This document shows, one piece after another, positions 6,868-14,900 of a stretch of 24,176 nt of DNA. The stretch is from NCBI GenBank assembly GCA_045639085.1, contig JAZUCM010000128.1, positions 1 through 24,176 on the forward strand, written 5' to 3'. Position numbers and translations under genes: made by a program. The notes beneath the pieces were generated by a model, which did not search any database, was not told where the DNA came from, and worked only from the letters and a program-made list of their open reading frames with translations. Positions within the stretch are counted from its first letter, which is position 1. Each line of letters begins with the position of its first letter. Origin of the DNA: Gastranaerophilus sp045639085 (GTDB taxonomy: Bacteria; Cyanobacteriota; Vampirovibrionia; Gastranaerophilales; Gastranaerophilaceae).

Positions 6868-7995
6868 TTATGCCTCACCGGCTTTCATTTTCAATGCAAC
6901 CATCGCACCGATATCAGCCAAGCCACCATCAGCCAGCGCCAGTACGCGGAACATTGAATCGCCTGATGCAAACGCTGCCTCACGAGAAGTGCTCAATTCA
7001 GCTTCTTTTGACCAGTTGAATTCATAAGTCGAAAAATCACCAAACAAAATCACGCCGTCCGGCACATCATCGTTCTCAACAGGAATTCTACCCAACACTT
7101 TATTTTCGTGAACATCAAAAATCGGACGTTTTTCATTATCCTTAATCTTTTTCACGTTCTTATAAAGCGTATTTGTTGACATCATCAATGTTGCGTTCTT
7201 TTTTGCACCCGCAGGCAACGCAGCAAACAAGTCGCACAAATCATCGTACTCAATTGTTCCCGCTGTCGCAGTCTCAATCGGTGTAATCGTTCTCAAAATA
7301 CCTTTTGCACCTTTTGCACCATCGCCGTTCACAATATCATAATCAATCGCACGCATTAATTTTTTAGAAAGTTTTTGTACCAAATAACCTTCCAATGCAT
7401 CAATTGACGTTTCTGCCAACTCACAGGTCAAGCGAATTAATTTGATATACTTTTTAGCACCCAATCTTAATTCACCCAATGTATCATCGACAACCGTTGC
7501 ATCAGCACCTTCCGCCAATCTTTCAACATCCTTAGTCGTTTTTTCAAGCGGAATAACAACATTACCCTTCAAGTGTGATACCGTTACCATTCCGTAAACG
7601 ATTGAATCTTGTTCGATTTTTTCATAAATCTTATTCATCGTAATTGTCGGAACAGCAACACCCGCACTTGTTGAGCCGGTTGTCATCGCACGTTTCTCAA
7701 CGTCGCTCAATCCAACACCCGCAAGGGTTTTGAAGAACGCAGAACGATATTCCTTCGAATCAAGTCCATAAGAACGTTCTTCAACTCCACCCCTCATCTC
7801 AATAGCACTGCCCAAATCCGCGCCTTCACTCAAACGTTGGCAAATCTTTGAACGTTTTTCAATTTCCCCTTCTTCTTTTTCCAACTCGTCCAAATCTCTT
7901 TCAATTTCGTCCAACTTTTCAGCATCTGCGCTTTTTGCAGCATCTCTTAGTTCTAATTTTCTTTTTCTAATCTCAATAAGTCTTTTTGCATCCAT
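6868..7995 (-). CDS. HK97-fold major capsid protein
   Basis: A 375-residue protein with TAGGAG upstream of ATG 7995. Residues 1-55 form a charged coiled-coil, the delta (scaffold) domain, which the prohead protease normally removes. The capsid fold starts near residue 100: KRAMTTGSTSAGVAVPTITMNKIYEKI, then VSHLKGNVVIPLEK, LRLGAKKYIKLIRLTCELAETS (the spine helix region) and a C-terminal 'VPDGVILFGDFSTYEFNW' strand. These are standard features of HK97 gp5-type capsid proteins. It lies right after the protease gene. Several hundred copies build the icosahedral head. Confidence 0.92.
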   Translation of the reverse strand: MDAKRLIEIRKRKLELRDAAKSADAEKLDEIERDLDELEKEEGEIEKRSKICQRLSEGADLGSAIEMRGGVEERSYGLDSKEYRSAFFKTLAGVGLSDVEKRAMTTGSTSAGVAVPTITMNKIYEKIEQDSIVYGMVTVSHLKGNVVIPLEKTTKDVERLAEGADATVVDDTLGELRLGAKKYIKLIRLTCELAETSIDALEGYLVQKLSKKLMRAIDYDIVNGDGAKGAKGILRTITPIETATAGTIEYDDLCDLFAALPAGAKKNATLMMSTNTLYKNVKKIKDNEKRPIFDVHENKVLGRIPVENDDVPDGVILFGDFSTYEFNWSKEAELSTSREAAFASGDSMFRVLALADGGLADIGAMVALKMKAGEA

Positions 7996-8007
7996 TTTCT
8001 TTTTCTC

Positions 8008-8610
8008 CTATTTAACTCTTAACATTATTCGTTTCCGTCTGATTGCCAGCTCATCCTCCGATGCGCTTAGTTCTTTCTCTCTCTCCAGTTCGAAATAACT
8101 TCTTGCCTCAACCGACGTATCGTCATACGCCGGGATATCAACAATCGAAACATCAAAAACTTTTCCAATCTTTGTTATAGTTCTGGTGTGTGTTGCTCTG
8201 TCATAATCCGATTCGACAATACTAAAAGCAAACGAACACTTATCCAAACAACCCTCTTTTACCAATGTATAAACATCTCTTGCAACACCCGTATTAAACA
8301 ATTTTGCTTCAAATTTCAACCCCAACTCATCAACTTCAGTATTCAAACTGCCGCCGCGAGTTCTGGCCAAAATCGGAACTGCGTCATTATGGTTATATTT
8401 CAAGCAACAGTCAGAAAAATCCGCACCGTCAAATGCTCCACGTGCAATTACTTCTTTATACTCAATACCGTCAAACTCATACAATACCGTCGGACTATCA
8501 AATACCGACGCATATCCACGAACAATCATTTCTTGAGAATTATCATCGTTACGTTCTAAATTACGCAACACCACATTTCTGATTTCTTTGGGTAGTTTAT
8601 TCTTTTTCAT
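8008..8610 (-). CDS. HK97 family prohead protease (U35)
   Basis: A 200-residue protein with the family signature: VRGYASVFDSPTVLYE near the start, VIARGAFDG, the catalytic His in LKYNHNDAVPILAR, and the catalytic Ser in CSFAFSIVES, followed by FDVSIVDIPAYDDTSVEARS. It acts inside the prohead to cut scaffold domains from capsid subunits and then itself. It overlaps the portal gene by 14 bases and is followed 12 bases later by the capsid gene, as in HK97. All expected motifs are present. Confidence 0.92.
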   Translation of the reverse strand: MKKNKLPKEIRNVVLRNLERNDDNSQEMIVRGYASVFDSPTVLYEFDGIEYKEVIARGAFDGADFSDCCLKYNHNDAVPILARTRGGSLNTEVDELGLKFEAKLFNTGVARDVYTLVKEGCLDKCSFAFSIVESDYDRATHTRTITKIGKVFDVSIVDIPAYDDTSVEARSYFELEREKELSASEDELAIRRKRIMLRVK

Positions 8611-9799
8611 TTTCTGTACCCTCTCCTATCTGATATTGATTTGCTTTATCCAAATCCACATAATTCAAACTCATTATATGTTTTTCCCCGTTCTCTATCG
8701 GATTATACCCGAATATCTCACGAGCCTCGTTTATACTAAACATACCTAACGGTGTCATCTCTTTTACTAAAGTCGTTTTTGTTGCCGTGTTTGCAAACAA
8801 CAATCTATTTGCCGTCAATAATATCTCCGAACCGTTCTTAACCTCTTGTTCGGTAAAGACCTTGTTAGTAAATTCCAAGCTCAACTGAACCAGTAACGGT
8901 TCAACGCATAACTCGTAAAACGAATTATAATCTTCTTCACTTGCACACCCCTTCAATATCGCCTCAGATACTCCGAAGTGCATCGAAATATAATTCAAAA
9001 TCTGTTGATGTTGGCCACTGCTTATTGTCTTTGGTTCAACCTTTGTCGGAATAAATTCGCACTTACTATCCATAATCGCGATGCCGTTGCCGTTTATCCC
9101 CATGTAAGATTCAACAAACTCATCCTTATATTTATCCAAATCAGCTTTTTTCATGTTGCCGGCATATTTTATAACCCCACGCAACTGGCTGGTCGCCTCA
9201 ACAGCATTAATCATTCCCGAATCAATCGTTTTTAAAACCTCAAACACCGGTCTTAATGTATCAACCTGAGAACTGCCAAACAAATCCTCTTCGTTATAGT
9301 ACCGACGCAAATGTATTAATTCCGAATACGGCAAATAAACAGTAAAGCCCCTATTCTTAAACCTGAACTTCACATAAATTTCACCCTCAACGTCCAACAA
9401 TTCAATATCAGAAAAATTTATCGGGTACAACCCGACAATCCGATTATCCTTTACCCGCACATATACAAATGCGTTACTACAACACATCAGCATAGCGACA
9501 ATCTTATAGAAAAAATCGTATCTATTCTCGTACTCATTCGGTTTATAGGTCAGCAAGTATGACAAATTACTGTAATAATCACTCATGCCGCCCTCATATT
9601 TAACCGTTGGTGTCAATTTTGCCGTCTGGGACGCTATTCGCTCGACGCATGCGCGGTAAAGCAAGTTGTCGTACGCTCTATCACTGTAATTAAGAAAACG
9701 GGGAGTATAGCTATTTAATGTACGTAAGCTACCATACTCCCGATTTAAAGACGAGTAACCGCCGAAAATATTCTTAAAAAAATCACTTATTCTACTCAT
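8597..9799 (-). CDS. Phage portal protein (HK97 type)
   Basis: A 400-residue protein of the size usual for HK97-type portals. Typical motifs include LLYRACVERIASQTAKL at the wing start, YKPNEYENRYDFFYKIVAMLMCCSNAFVYV, an LIHLRRYYNEEDLFGSS loop, the GNGIAIMDSKCEFIPT strand and the SMHFGVSEAILKG helix before the C-terminal crown, then REIFGYNPIENG. Twelve subunits form the DNA entry channel at one vertex. The ATG overlaps the terminase stop by one base (TAATG), which implies coupled translation. Confidence 0.93.
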   Translation of the reverse strand: MSRISDFFKNIFGGYSSLNREYGSLRTLNSYTPRFLNYSDRAYDNLLYRACVERIASQTAKLTPTVKYEGGMSDYYSNLSYLLTYKPNEYENRYDFFYKIVAMLMCCSNAFVYVRVKDNRIVGLYPINFSDIELLDVEGEIYVKFRFKNRGFTVYLPYSELIHLRRYYNEEDLFGSSQVDTLRPVFEVLKTIDSGMINAVEATSQLRGVIKYAGNMKKADLDKYKDEFVESYMGINGNGIAIMDSKCEFIPTKVEPKTISSGQHQQILNYISMHFGVSEAILKGCASEEDYNSFYELCVEPLLVQLSLEFTNKVFTEQEVKNGSEILLTANRLLFANTATKTTLVKEMTPLGMFSINEAREIFGYNPIENGEKHIMSLNYVDLDKANQYQIGEGTENEKE

Positions 9800-11466
9800 T
9801 ATTTATTTATTAACCTCAAATAATCGCTGCCCTCTTCAACCATTCCTACGTAAGCGTTCAACATCGCCGCAAATCCGTCTATCCTGCGACGTTGATTGCT
9901 CGTTTTGGCCGGCTGAATATTCCCGTTCTTATCCACATCCGCTCGCACGTTCGTTAAGCACCAACGCGTTATCGAATTGTTATTGTAATTTATTCGTTTG
10001 CTCCTTAAATCATTTCCCAACTGTGACATCGGGTTTGACAACGTTTTCTTACCCTGAATAACCGGGACCGAGATATCCCCAAAGCTATTATTCATTCCCT
10101 TTATAAACGCAGTTGAACTCCACGAATCATATCTATGTTGGTACAAATAAATGCCATAATCGTTCTGCATCTCTTCATACCAGGCAATAACATCATCATA
10201 ATCAACTTTATTGCCCGAACTTAGGCGCAAAAGCCCTTGTTCGTACCACGTTTCATAAGGTATTTGGTCCTCTCTTGTTCGTTTTTCCAACAACTCCGAT
10301 GGCAACCAATACATGCTTTCAACAAATATTTCATTACGTCCGGGCAACATAAACAACAAACACGCCGACGTTAAGTCCGTCGTCTTTGACAAGTCAGTCC
10401 CGCCAAACGCATAATCAGGCTTAATCTCAGTTATGTCAAACGTGGCATCATTATCCAACTCCTCAAAACTTAACCACACCTCTGTCGAAGTTTCACGAAT
10501 ATTAAAATCCTTTGTCATTAAGTTTTTCAACTCTAAAGGTTCATTCTTTGCCCGATGCACCAACTTCTCAATGTGTTCACGAGATTTACTAACACCCAAA
10601 TTAGGATTAGCCTTTATCCAACATTCAGGATTATCCCACTCAGAACGTGAATCCAGTTCATAAATAACCGGCAACACGCTATCATCACGGTAATCACCGC
10701 TTGAGTATCCGTTCAAAATGTTTTCCGCCAACGAATACTTTAAATCATAAAGCCCCTCACGCTCAAACCCCGCCGTCGTTGTCGTCAACACCAACGGTTC
10801 ACGCCTTGCAGATATACCGTTTGCGATAATATCATACAATTCCTTCGTTTTCCAAGCGTGTATCTCATCACAAACCGCTCCGTAAATATTCAAGCCATCT
10901 TCACTGGCGCTATCGCTCGACAACATCCGATATGTCGAAAACATTTTATCGTAGCGCATACTATTAACCAAGCATTTAACACGCTTTTTTAACGCTGGGC
11001 TTTGTTTTACCATATTGCGTGCCTCTTGCCAAACAATTCTGGCCTGTTCACGCTTTGTCGCAGCAGAATAAATCTCCGCACCACCTTCGCCATCTGCCGT
11101 CAACAGATACAACGAAATCGCTGATGCGAGAAGTGATTTACCATTCTTTTTGGCAATAATCAATAAAACTTCCTTGAATCGACGCAAGCCTGTTCGGGCA
11201 TCGACAACCCCGAACATCGCCGCTGTCAACGCTCTTTGCCACAACTCCAATTTTACCGGCTTACCTTTCCACTCACCTTTTGAATGACAACAAAAATGTT
11301 CAATAAAGTATATCGCATGTTCTGCTCGTCTCTCATCATAACACCATTTTTCACCACTTTTAAGTTCGTTTACTAACGCTTTATATACCGTCTTAACCTT
11401 TTGACAAGCTACAATCTCGCCACTCTCAATTTTTTGCTGATACTCAAATATCGGATTAGTTTTCAT
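9799..11466 (-). CDS. Terminase large subunit
   Basis: A 555-residue protein with GGAG eight bases before ATG 11466. The N-terminal ATPase shows the adenine-binding region (VKLELWQRALTAAMFG), a Walker A-type loop IIAKKNGKS (K110-S111) and Walker B NIYGAVCDEIH (D200-E201), followed by the coupling TTTTAGF. The C-terminal nuclease has the metal-binding FGGTDLSKTTDLTS near 353 and a late N-R-R-R-I-D-G-F-A-A segment. This is a Terminase_1/HK97-like packaging motor that cuts concatemers and pumps DNA through the portal. It is intact. Confidence 0.95.
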   Translation of the reverse strand: MKTNPIFEYQQKIESGEIVACQKVKTVYKALVNELKSGEKWCYDERRAEHAIYFIEHFCCHSKGEWKGKPVKLELWQRALTAAMFGVVDARTGLRRFKEVLLIIAKKNGKSLLASAISLYLLTADGEGGAEIYSAATKREQARIVWQEARNMVKQSPALKKRVKCLVNSMRYDKMFSTYRMLSSDSASEDGLNIYGAVCDEIHAWKTKELYDIIANGISARREPLVLTTTTAGFEREGLYDLKYSLAENILNGYSSGDYRDDSVLPVIYELDSRSEWDNPECWIKANPNLGVSKSREHIEKLVHRAKNEPLELKNLMTKDFNIRETSTEVWLSFEELDNDATFDITEIKPDYAFGGTDLSKTTDLTSACLLFMLPGRNEIFVESMYWLPSELLEKRTREDQIPYETWYEQGLLRLSSGNKVDYDDVIAWYEEMQNDYGIYLYQHRYDSWSSTAFIKGMNNSFGDISVPVIQGKKTLSNPMSQLGNDLRSKRINYNNNSITRWCLTNVRADVDKNGNIQPAKTSNQRRRIDGFAAMLNAYVGMVEEGSDYLRLINK

Positions 11467-11514
11467 AATTATCGCTCCTGTATCACCCCCCTATCATCTT
11501 CTTTACTTTTTACG

Positions 11515-11895
11515 TTAATGCGTACGAATTGCGCAAAAATCTTCAAATGCATCCTCATTTACTTCCTTATTGTCCGATTTCATCACATCAATAAGTTGTT
11601 TTACGCACGTCGTATAATTCTTCAACATCGTATTATAAACTTCAACGCTTGAACTCTTCTTATACCCGCGTTGGCAAGCTCCGTTGCGATACTCCTCAAC
11701 AGTCCCGTCACGACGAATAACCTGCTCCAATTCCTTTAACTCCGCGTTCATAAAAGCAACGCTATCTATTAAATTCTGCATTATCGCAAATTTGTTCGGC
11801 TCCAACGCCTTGAAAATCTCTCGCAACTGAAATAAGCTCGCCTCATACATCTCACGTTTCTCGTCCGCACTATAAAATGGCTTTATTCCCGACAT
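11515..11895 (-). CDS. Probable terminase small subunit
   Basis: A 126-residue helical protein directly before the terminase large subunit, with GGAGGG nine bases upstream of its ATG. N-terminal sequence FYSADEKREMYEASLFQLREIFKALEPNKF, then a helix with LIDSVAFMNAELKELEQVI, is consistent with small terminase proteins that recognise the packaging site. The basic C-terminal part contains GYKKSSSVEVYNTMLKNYTTCVKQL. No textbook HTH is obvious to me, so the call rests on position, size and helical content. Confidence 0.7.
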   Translation of the reverse strand: MSGIKPFYSADEKREMYEASLFQLREIFKALEPNKFAIMQNLIDSVAFMNAELKELEQVIRRDGTVEEYRNGACQRGYKKSSSVEVYNTMLKNYTTCVKQLIDVMKSDNKEVNEDAFEDFCAIRTH

Positions 11896-12122
11896 TTTAA
11901 ATCACCCTCCGAGGTTAAAATTTTTACAACCCTGGCTCCAACAAGGCTCAAAACGCCACGCAAGGCCCACTAACATCACTCCACAAACACCTCGAAAGAA
12001 CCACAGCAACTTTCTAAACAACCACACCCCCTATACAACCTCACATCCACTCTCCAATTGGTGGGGCGCGGTCTTTTGGGGGAATGAATTTTTTATTTTG
12101 GGTGGGGGGATTATGCGCGGCT
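11896..12122. other. Noncoding gap, candidate cos/packaging site
   Basis: This 227-bp gap is the only sizeable untranslated stretch between the HNH nuclease and small terminase genes. The plus strand is strongly C-rich at 11930-12055, then switches to G-rich runs (gtggggcgcgg, ttttggggg, gggtgggggg) at 12060-12112. In HK97-like phages with this gene order the cohesive-end site is usually here. No cut site can be fixed from sequence alone. Confidence 0.4.
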
Positions 12123-12419
12123 CTAACGCTTTACAATACATCCGTTTGTATCAAACATTAACCCCATCCGTATCGGTGAATACTTTTCGTTGTGTTCAAG
12201 TTGATGGCAAGTATCGCACAGCAATTCTAAATTTGAAAAGTTTAACGCGACATCTGGATTGTCAATATTTTCAGGCGTCAAATACTTTTTGTGGTGAACC
12301 TGTTTACAATTTGGTTGCCCACATCTTTCACAAACCCCAAACCGCATTGCAATATATGCCTCGCGAACATTTTTCCACGCTTTTGAGTTGTAAAACTTTT
12401 TTGCAAAATCTCTGGCCAC
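12123..12419 (-). CDS. HNH endonuclease (phage packaging type)
   Basis: A 98-residue protein from a GTG start (12419) preceded by GGGTGAGG. Zinc-binding CERCGQPNC, then the catalytic VHHKKYL, an N/D-rich link (TPENIDNPDVALN) and LELLCDTCHQLEH complete the HNH fold. Such proteins beside terminases in HK97-like phages assist cos cleavage and are needed for packaging. It starts just after the stop of the upstream zinc-finger gene. All metal and catalytic residues are present. Confidence 0.92.
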   Translation of the reverse strand: MARDFAKKFYNSKAWKNVREAYIAMRFGVCERCGQPNCKQVHHKKYLTPENIDNPDVALNFSNLELLCDTCHQLEHNEKYSPIRMGLMFDTNGCIVKR

Positions 12420-12422
12420 GCC

Positions 12423-12818
12423 TCACCCAAATTGTTTGCGGATCGACGGAATATTAAAATCCAACAACCCCAACCTTAACGAAGACAAATTCGTAAAACA
12501 TTTCTTAATTTTACCGTACTCGTTGTACCTTAGGAAAAATCCTTTTTGACAGAAAACATTGACACGTTCCGGCACTTGACACAGAATATCTTTTTCAACC
12601 TTATCAAAAAGCAAATCCGCCTCTTTACCTTGACGTCTAACGCATTTCAACTTTTCAACACCTTTGTCAAAGACTTTTTTCTCAATAAGCACAATTGTTT
12701 TCCCACAAATCGGGCAATAAGCGCTTTTCAATGTTTTGGAAACACAGTCAAACTCTTTTGTTTTCAGCTCAAAAACCAACGCTTTATGTTTTTTTCCGCA
12801 GCAATCAATAAACGCCAT
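12423..12818 (-). CDS. Zinc-binding phage protein, function unknown
   Basis: A 131-residue protein with TGTGAGG before its ATG. It has an N-terminal CC pair (MAFIDCCGKKHKALVFELKTK) and a Cys knuckle AYCPICGKTIVLIEKK at about 33-48, probably a single zinc site. The rest is mixed alpha/beta with two further Cys. It is cotranscribed with the HNH gene, so a role near packaging or late control is plausible, but nothing more specific can be read from it. Confidence 0.75.
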   Translation of the reverse strand: MAFIDCCGKKHKALVFELKTKEFDCVSKTLKSAYCPICGKTIVLIEKKVFDKGVEKLKCVRRQGKEADLLFDKVEKDILCQVPERVNVFCQKGFFLRYNEYGKIKKCFTNLSSLRLGLLDFNIPSIRKQFG

Positions 12819-13063
12819 AACAACCTCACAACGAACACAAATAAGAACTTACCCCTGGTCAAAAGGGCATAGATCCGCCTTATAAAACTTTTTGATTTTT
12901 TCGAGAGTCCGAAGTCCGGCGCGCCCGATGCAAAGCATCCGAGGTTCGATAATTTTTCAAAAAGTGTGACAACTTTTCATCGCCAACATGTTCACTTTAA
13001 ACGATTTTTGAGCGTTTGTCAACTGGGCCTTTAGGCCCATATTTTTTTCGGTGCAAAGCCTTG
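12819..13063. other. Noncoding gap with a GC-rich hairpin-rich island
   Basis: Between the replication gene and the zinc-binding gene. At 12901-12950 a GC-rich island stands out in AT-rich DNA: two tandem GTCCG words, the palindrome GGCGCGCC and a hairpin GATGC-AAA-GCATC (12927-12939). A 29-codon minus ORF (12849-12938) crosses it but has no good ribosome site. A terminator-like hairpin follows nearer the replication gene. It may hold the start of the late transcript; I see no clear promoter boxes. Confidence 0.4.
13024..13048 (+). terminator. Hairpin with T-tract, plus orientation
   Basis: A perfect 7-bp stem TGGGCCT/AGGCCCA (13024-13039) with a 2-base loop is followed by ATATTTTTTT, a textbook intrinsic terminator for plus-strand transcription. 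The genes here are on the minus strand, so it either limits antisense transcription or works only as a hairpin just after the replication gene's stop in the minus transcript. Confidence 0.6.
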
Positions 13064-14383
13064 TCAGCCACCGCTTCGAATGCGTTTTGAAATTTCAGAA
13101 ACTTTTTTGACGACATGCTCGGGTATCGGAGCAAACGCCCCTTGAGCATGCTCATGGGCATGCCCATCTGGTTGTTGGGTGACAGTAGTGCAAACGGTTG
13201 CCGGCTTAGGTCGCGGCAAGTATTTTAGCGGAAGTTCCTTACGGTAAATTTCGCCATGCTTTTCAAGGATTGTTTTGAGCGAACACTTTGAACGCTCAAC
13301 ATTCCCTCTTCCTTTGTCAAACTGCCAACCGCCTTTGGCATTCCAAAACACACTACGCCAATATTCAGCATCGTAAATTCCGCCTTCAAGCTCAAGAACT
13401 CGTGCGATATCTTGCCGTTCTTTTGCGGACAACTTTACACGCCGCCCTTCTTTTACATCGCCATAATCGGCACAAAACGCGACGACTTCGGGGCTTTCGG
13501 GCGACAACTTATGCCGCGCCGACGAAATAGGGACAACATTATCGGGTTTTGATACGGGCACAATTTCCCTACCGGGCTCGATTGCATTTTCAAAACACGA
13601 GGCTCCCAAGACACTTTGCGACGGTTCTTTCTCTCTCTCTTTTGCTTGTTTTTCTCTCTCTCTTTCTTCACAATCCTTCTCTTTGGAATCATGAGAGAGA
13701 TAGTCCCTATCCCTATCCCTATCCTTATCCTTATCCCTATCCTTATCCCTATCCCTGAGGGTAGCGCTAGGGTAGGCTATGGGTAGCGCTAGGTTAGCGC
13801 TAGGGTAAGCCATGGGTAGGCCTAGGGTAGCGCTAGGGTAGCCGTACCCTAAGCCTAGGTTAGGGCTACCCTTTGAAACATCATTTTCAGCTTCACCCTC
13901 AATCACCTCAACGTCTTGCGCTATGGGCGTTTCGGGCGTAGCCGTTTTTTTGAGTAACCCTTGTAAAAGCCCGACTTTCTTTTTGTCTTGTTCTTTATAT
14001 TGACTTACAACACGCTCAAGCAAACCATAATTCAATAAAATTTCGATAGTTTTTTTATGCGCCGGAGTATTTTGCGACAAAACTCCACATTGAAAATAAG
14101 CCATCCCAACAACCCAAAATTTTCCATCGGGCAACTCTTCGATAAGACTTGCATCAGGATTTTTCTTACATTCATATTCTTGATAAATCCGTTGCAGATC
14201 CAAAATATCATCTTTCGTAACCGTTTCTTGCATGTAAAACGAAAGCATGATGTAATTTGGTTCAAACACGCCGGAAGTATGAGCGTTGTCAAAAATATAC
14301 TTTAATAACATTCGTAATTTTAAAGAATATTTAAGATACCATTCCTTGTTCCAAATCTCTGAATCCGAATAGATTTTTTTCAT
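13064..14383 (-). CDS. Phage replication initiation-type protein
   Basis: A 439-residue protein with AGAGGT before its ATG. Residues 1-130 (SDSEIWNKEWYLKYSLKLRMLLKYIFDNA...) look like the winged-helix N-terminal domain of phage replication initiators. Residues about 172-240 are low complexity: an 11-residue repeat (YPSATLGLPMA type) then RD/KD dipeptides, both encoded by DNA repeat arrays. Next comes a charged E/K/R linker. A C-terminal domain (ERQDIARVLELEGGIYDAEYWRSVFW, then VERSKCSLKTILEKHGEIYR) resembles DnaD-like or phage-replication C-termini that recruit helicase. A repeat array inside the initiator gene parallels lambda O, where the origin iterons lie within the gene. The initiator role is inferred. 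Confidence 0.7.
   Translation of the reverse strand: MKKIYSDSEIWNKEWYLKYSLKLRMLLKYIFDNAHTSGVFEPNYIMLSFYMQETVTKDDILDLQRIYQEYECKKNPDASLIEELPDGKFWVVGMAYFQCGVLSQNTPAHKKTIEILLNYGLLERVVSQYKEQDKKKVGLLQGLLKKTATPETPIAQDVEVIEGEAENDVSKGSPNLGLGYGYPSATLGLPMAYPSANLALPIAYPSATLRDRDKDRDKDKDRDRDRDYLSHDSKEKDCEEREREKQAKEREKEPSQSVLGASCFENAIEPGREIVPVSKPDNVVPISSARHKLSPESPEVVAFCADYGDVKEGRRVKLSAKERQDIARVLELEGGIYDAEYWRSVFWNAKGGWQFDKGRGNVERSKCSLKTILEKHGEIYRKELPLKYLPRPKPATVCTTVTQQPDGHAHEHAQGAFAPIPEHVVKKVSEISKRIRSGG
13705..13872. repeat. Iteron-like arrays in the replication gene, candidate origin
   Basis: Two arrays lie side by side. Positions 13705-13758 hold nine hexamers (CCCTAT/CCTTAT). Positions 13763-13872 hold ten 11-bp units with no gap, consensus AGCGCTAGGGT. 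Unit starts are 13763, 13774, 13785, 13796, 13807, 13818, 13829, 13840, 13851 and 13862. Four units carry the palindrome AGCGCT. Eleven is not a multiple of three, so the protein repeat is 33 bp long; the constraint is at the DNA level and sits on one face of the helix. This fits initiator-binding iterons. Confidence 0.75.
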
Positions 14384-14392
14384 AAAACACCT

Positions 14393-14578
14393 CTAATTAT
14401 TTGATACAATATTTTTATCAATCGGCTGATAAAATTGCATTATTTTCTCATACGCTGCAAGTTCGCCACGATGGAAATGATATCGCGCAACCGACTTGAC
14501 GAAATCCGAATAAGCAATTTTCAAATCTTTTTTTGTAGAATTTATTTGAACTTCGATAAAATCTTTACCCACTGCCAT
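14393..14578 (-). CDS. Small early phage protein, function unknown
   Basis: A 61-residue protein. I start it at ATG 14578 (MAVGKDFIEVQINSTKKDLK), which has GTGAGG at a good distance. It is a helical, mixed-charge protein with FVKSVARYHFHRGELAAYEKIMQFY in the middle, and has no recognisable motif. It lies immediately upstream of the replication gene in the early operon and may assist it. Confidence 0.65.
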   Translation of the reverse strand: MAVGKDFIEVQINSTKKDLKIAYSDFVKSVARYHFHRGELAAYEKIMQFYQPIDKNIVSNN

Positions 14579-14602
14579 CAATCACCTCACAATAAAAGCC
14601 CA

Positions 14603-14637
14603 CCCAAGAGGGAGAGTAGCCTCTTGGGATTTTTTTA
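14603..14637 (+). terminator. Strong hairpin with T-tract, plus orientation
   Basis: CCCAAGAGG (14603-14611) pairs perfectly with CCTCTTGGG (14620-14628) around an 8-base loop, and ATTTTTTT follows. For the minus-strand early transcript the same hairpin lies just before the 61-residue gene but has only a weak tail (GGGCTTTTATT). It could be an attenuator on the minus strand or a terminator of an antisense RNA. Confidence 0.65.
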
Positions 14638-14682
14638 GCAAAAGTCACGAAATCACTCTCGTACACAATAAGGGCTTTAATC

Positions 14683-14838
14683 TTATTTTTTAAACACACA
14701 ATCACTCAATAATAGCCCCGATATTCCGCCTGTCACCAGCGAAAATATCATCGCGGCCATATCAGGTAACCAAATACCCGACGATATTCCAAATATAAAA
14801 AGAGCTATTGCAAATATTAATTTTCTTTTTGAACGCAT
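14683..14838 (-). CDS. Small two-helix membrane protein
   Basis: A 51-residue reading frame starting MRSKRKLIFAIALFIFG with GAGG upstream. Basic residues precede a first hydrophobic helix (about 7-21). A short polar turn (WLPDM) and a second hydrophobic segment (IFSLVTGGISGLLL) follow, then a KK tail. The shape is that of a small inner-membrane protein. It lies in the early operon right after a 19-codon frame. Function is unknown; a holin-like or signalling role is possible but unsupported. Confidence 0.55.
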   Translation of the reverse strand: MRSKRKLIFAIALFIFGISSGIWLPDMAAMIFSLVTGGISGLLLSDCVFKK

Positions 14839-14840
14839 TT

Positions 14841-14900
14841 TTAATCCTCTTTATTCCAATTGACATCATCCATTTTCGCGAGTAATTCACGTTTCAACAT
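14841..14900 (-). CDS. Possible 19-residue leader or microprotein
   Basis: ATG at 14900 preceded by GAGG opens 19 codons (MLKRELLAKMDDVNWNKED), overlapping the end of the 85-residue gene and stopping two bases before the next ATG. The good ribosome site and tight overlaps suggest it is translated, perhaps only to couple the flanking genes. Evidence is limited to these signals. Confidence 0.35.
   Translation of the reverse strand: MLKRELLAKMDDVNWNKED

Noticed and set aside
8188..8582. Plus-strand frames over the prohead protease gene
   Set aside because: The minus-strand protease has all catalytic motifs; these are shadows.
12098..12457. Plus-strand 119-codon frame over the HNH gene
   Set aside because: The minus strand has a complete HNH motif set in this interval; the plus frame has no family features.
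12849..12938. 29-codon minus-strand frame across the GC-rich island
   Set aside because: ATG without a usable ribosome site, no domain, and it spans hairpins better explained as noncoding structure.
13549..13758. Plus-strand 69-codon frame ending in many Tyr-Pro dipeptides
   Set aside because: It is the antisense reading of the hexamer array in the replication gene; no ribosome site and clear low-complexity artefact.
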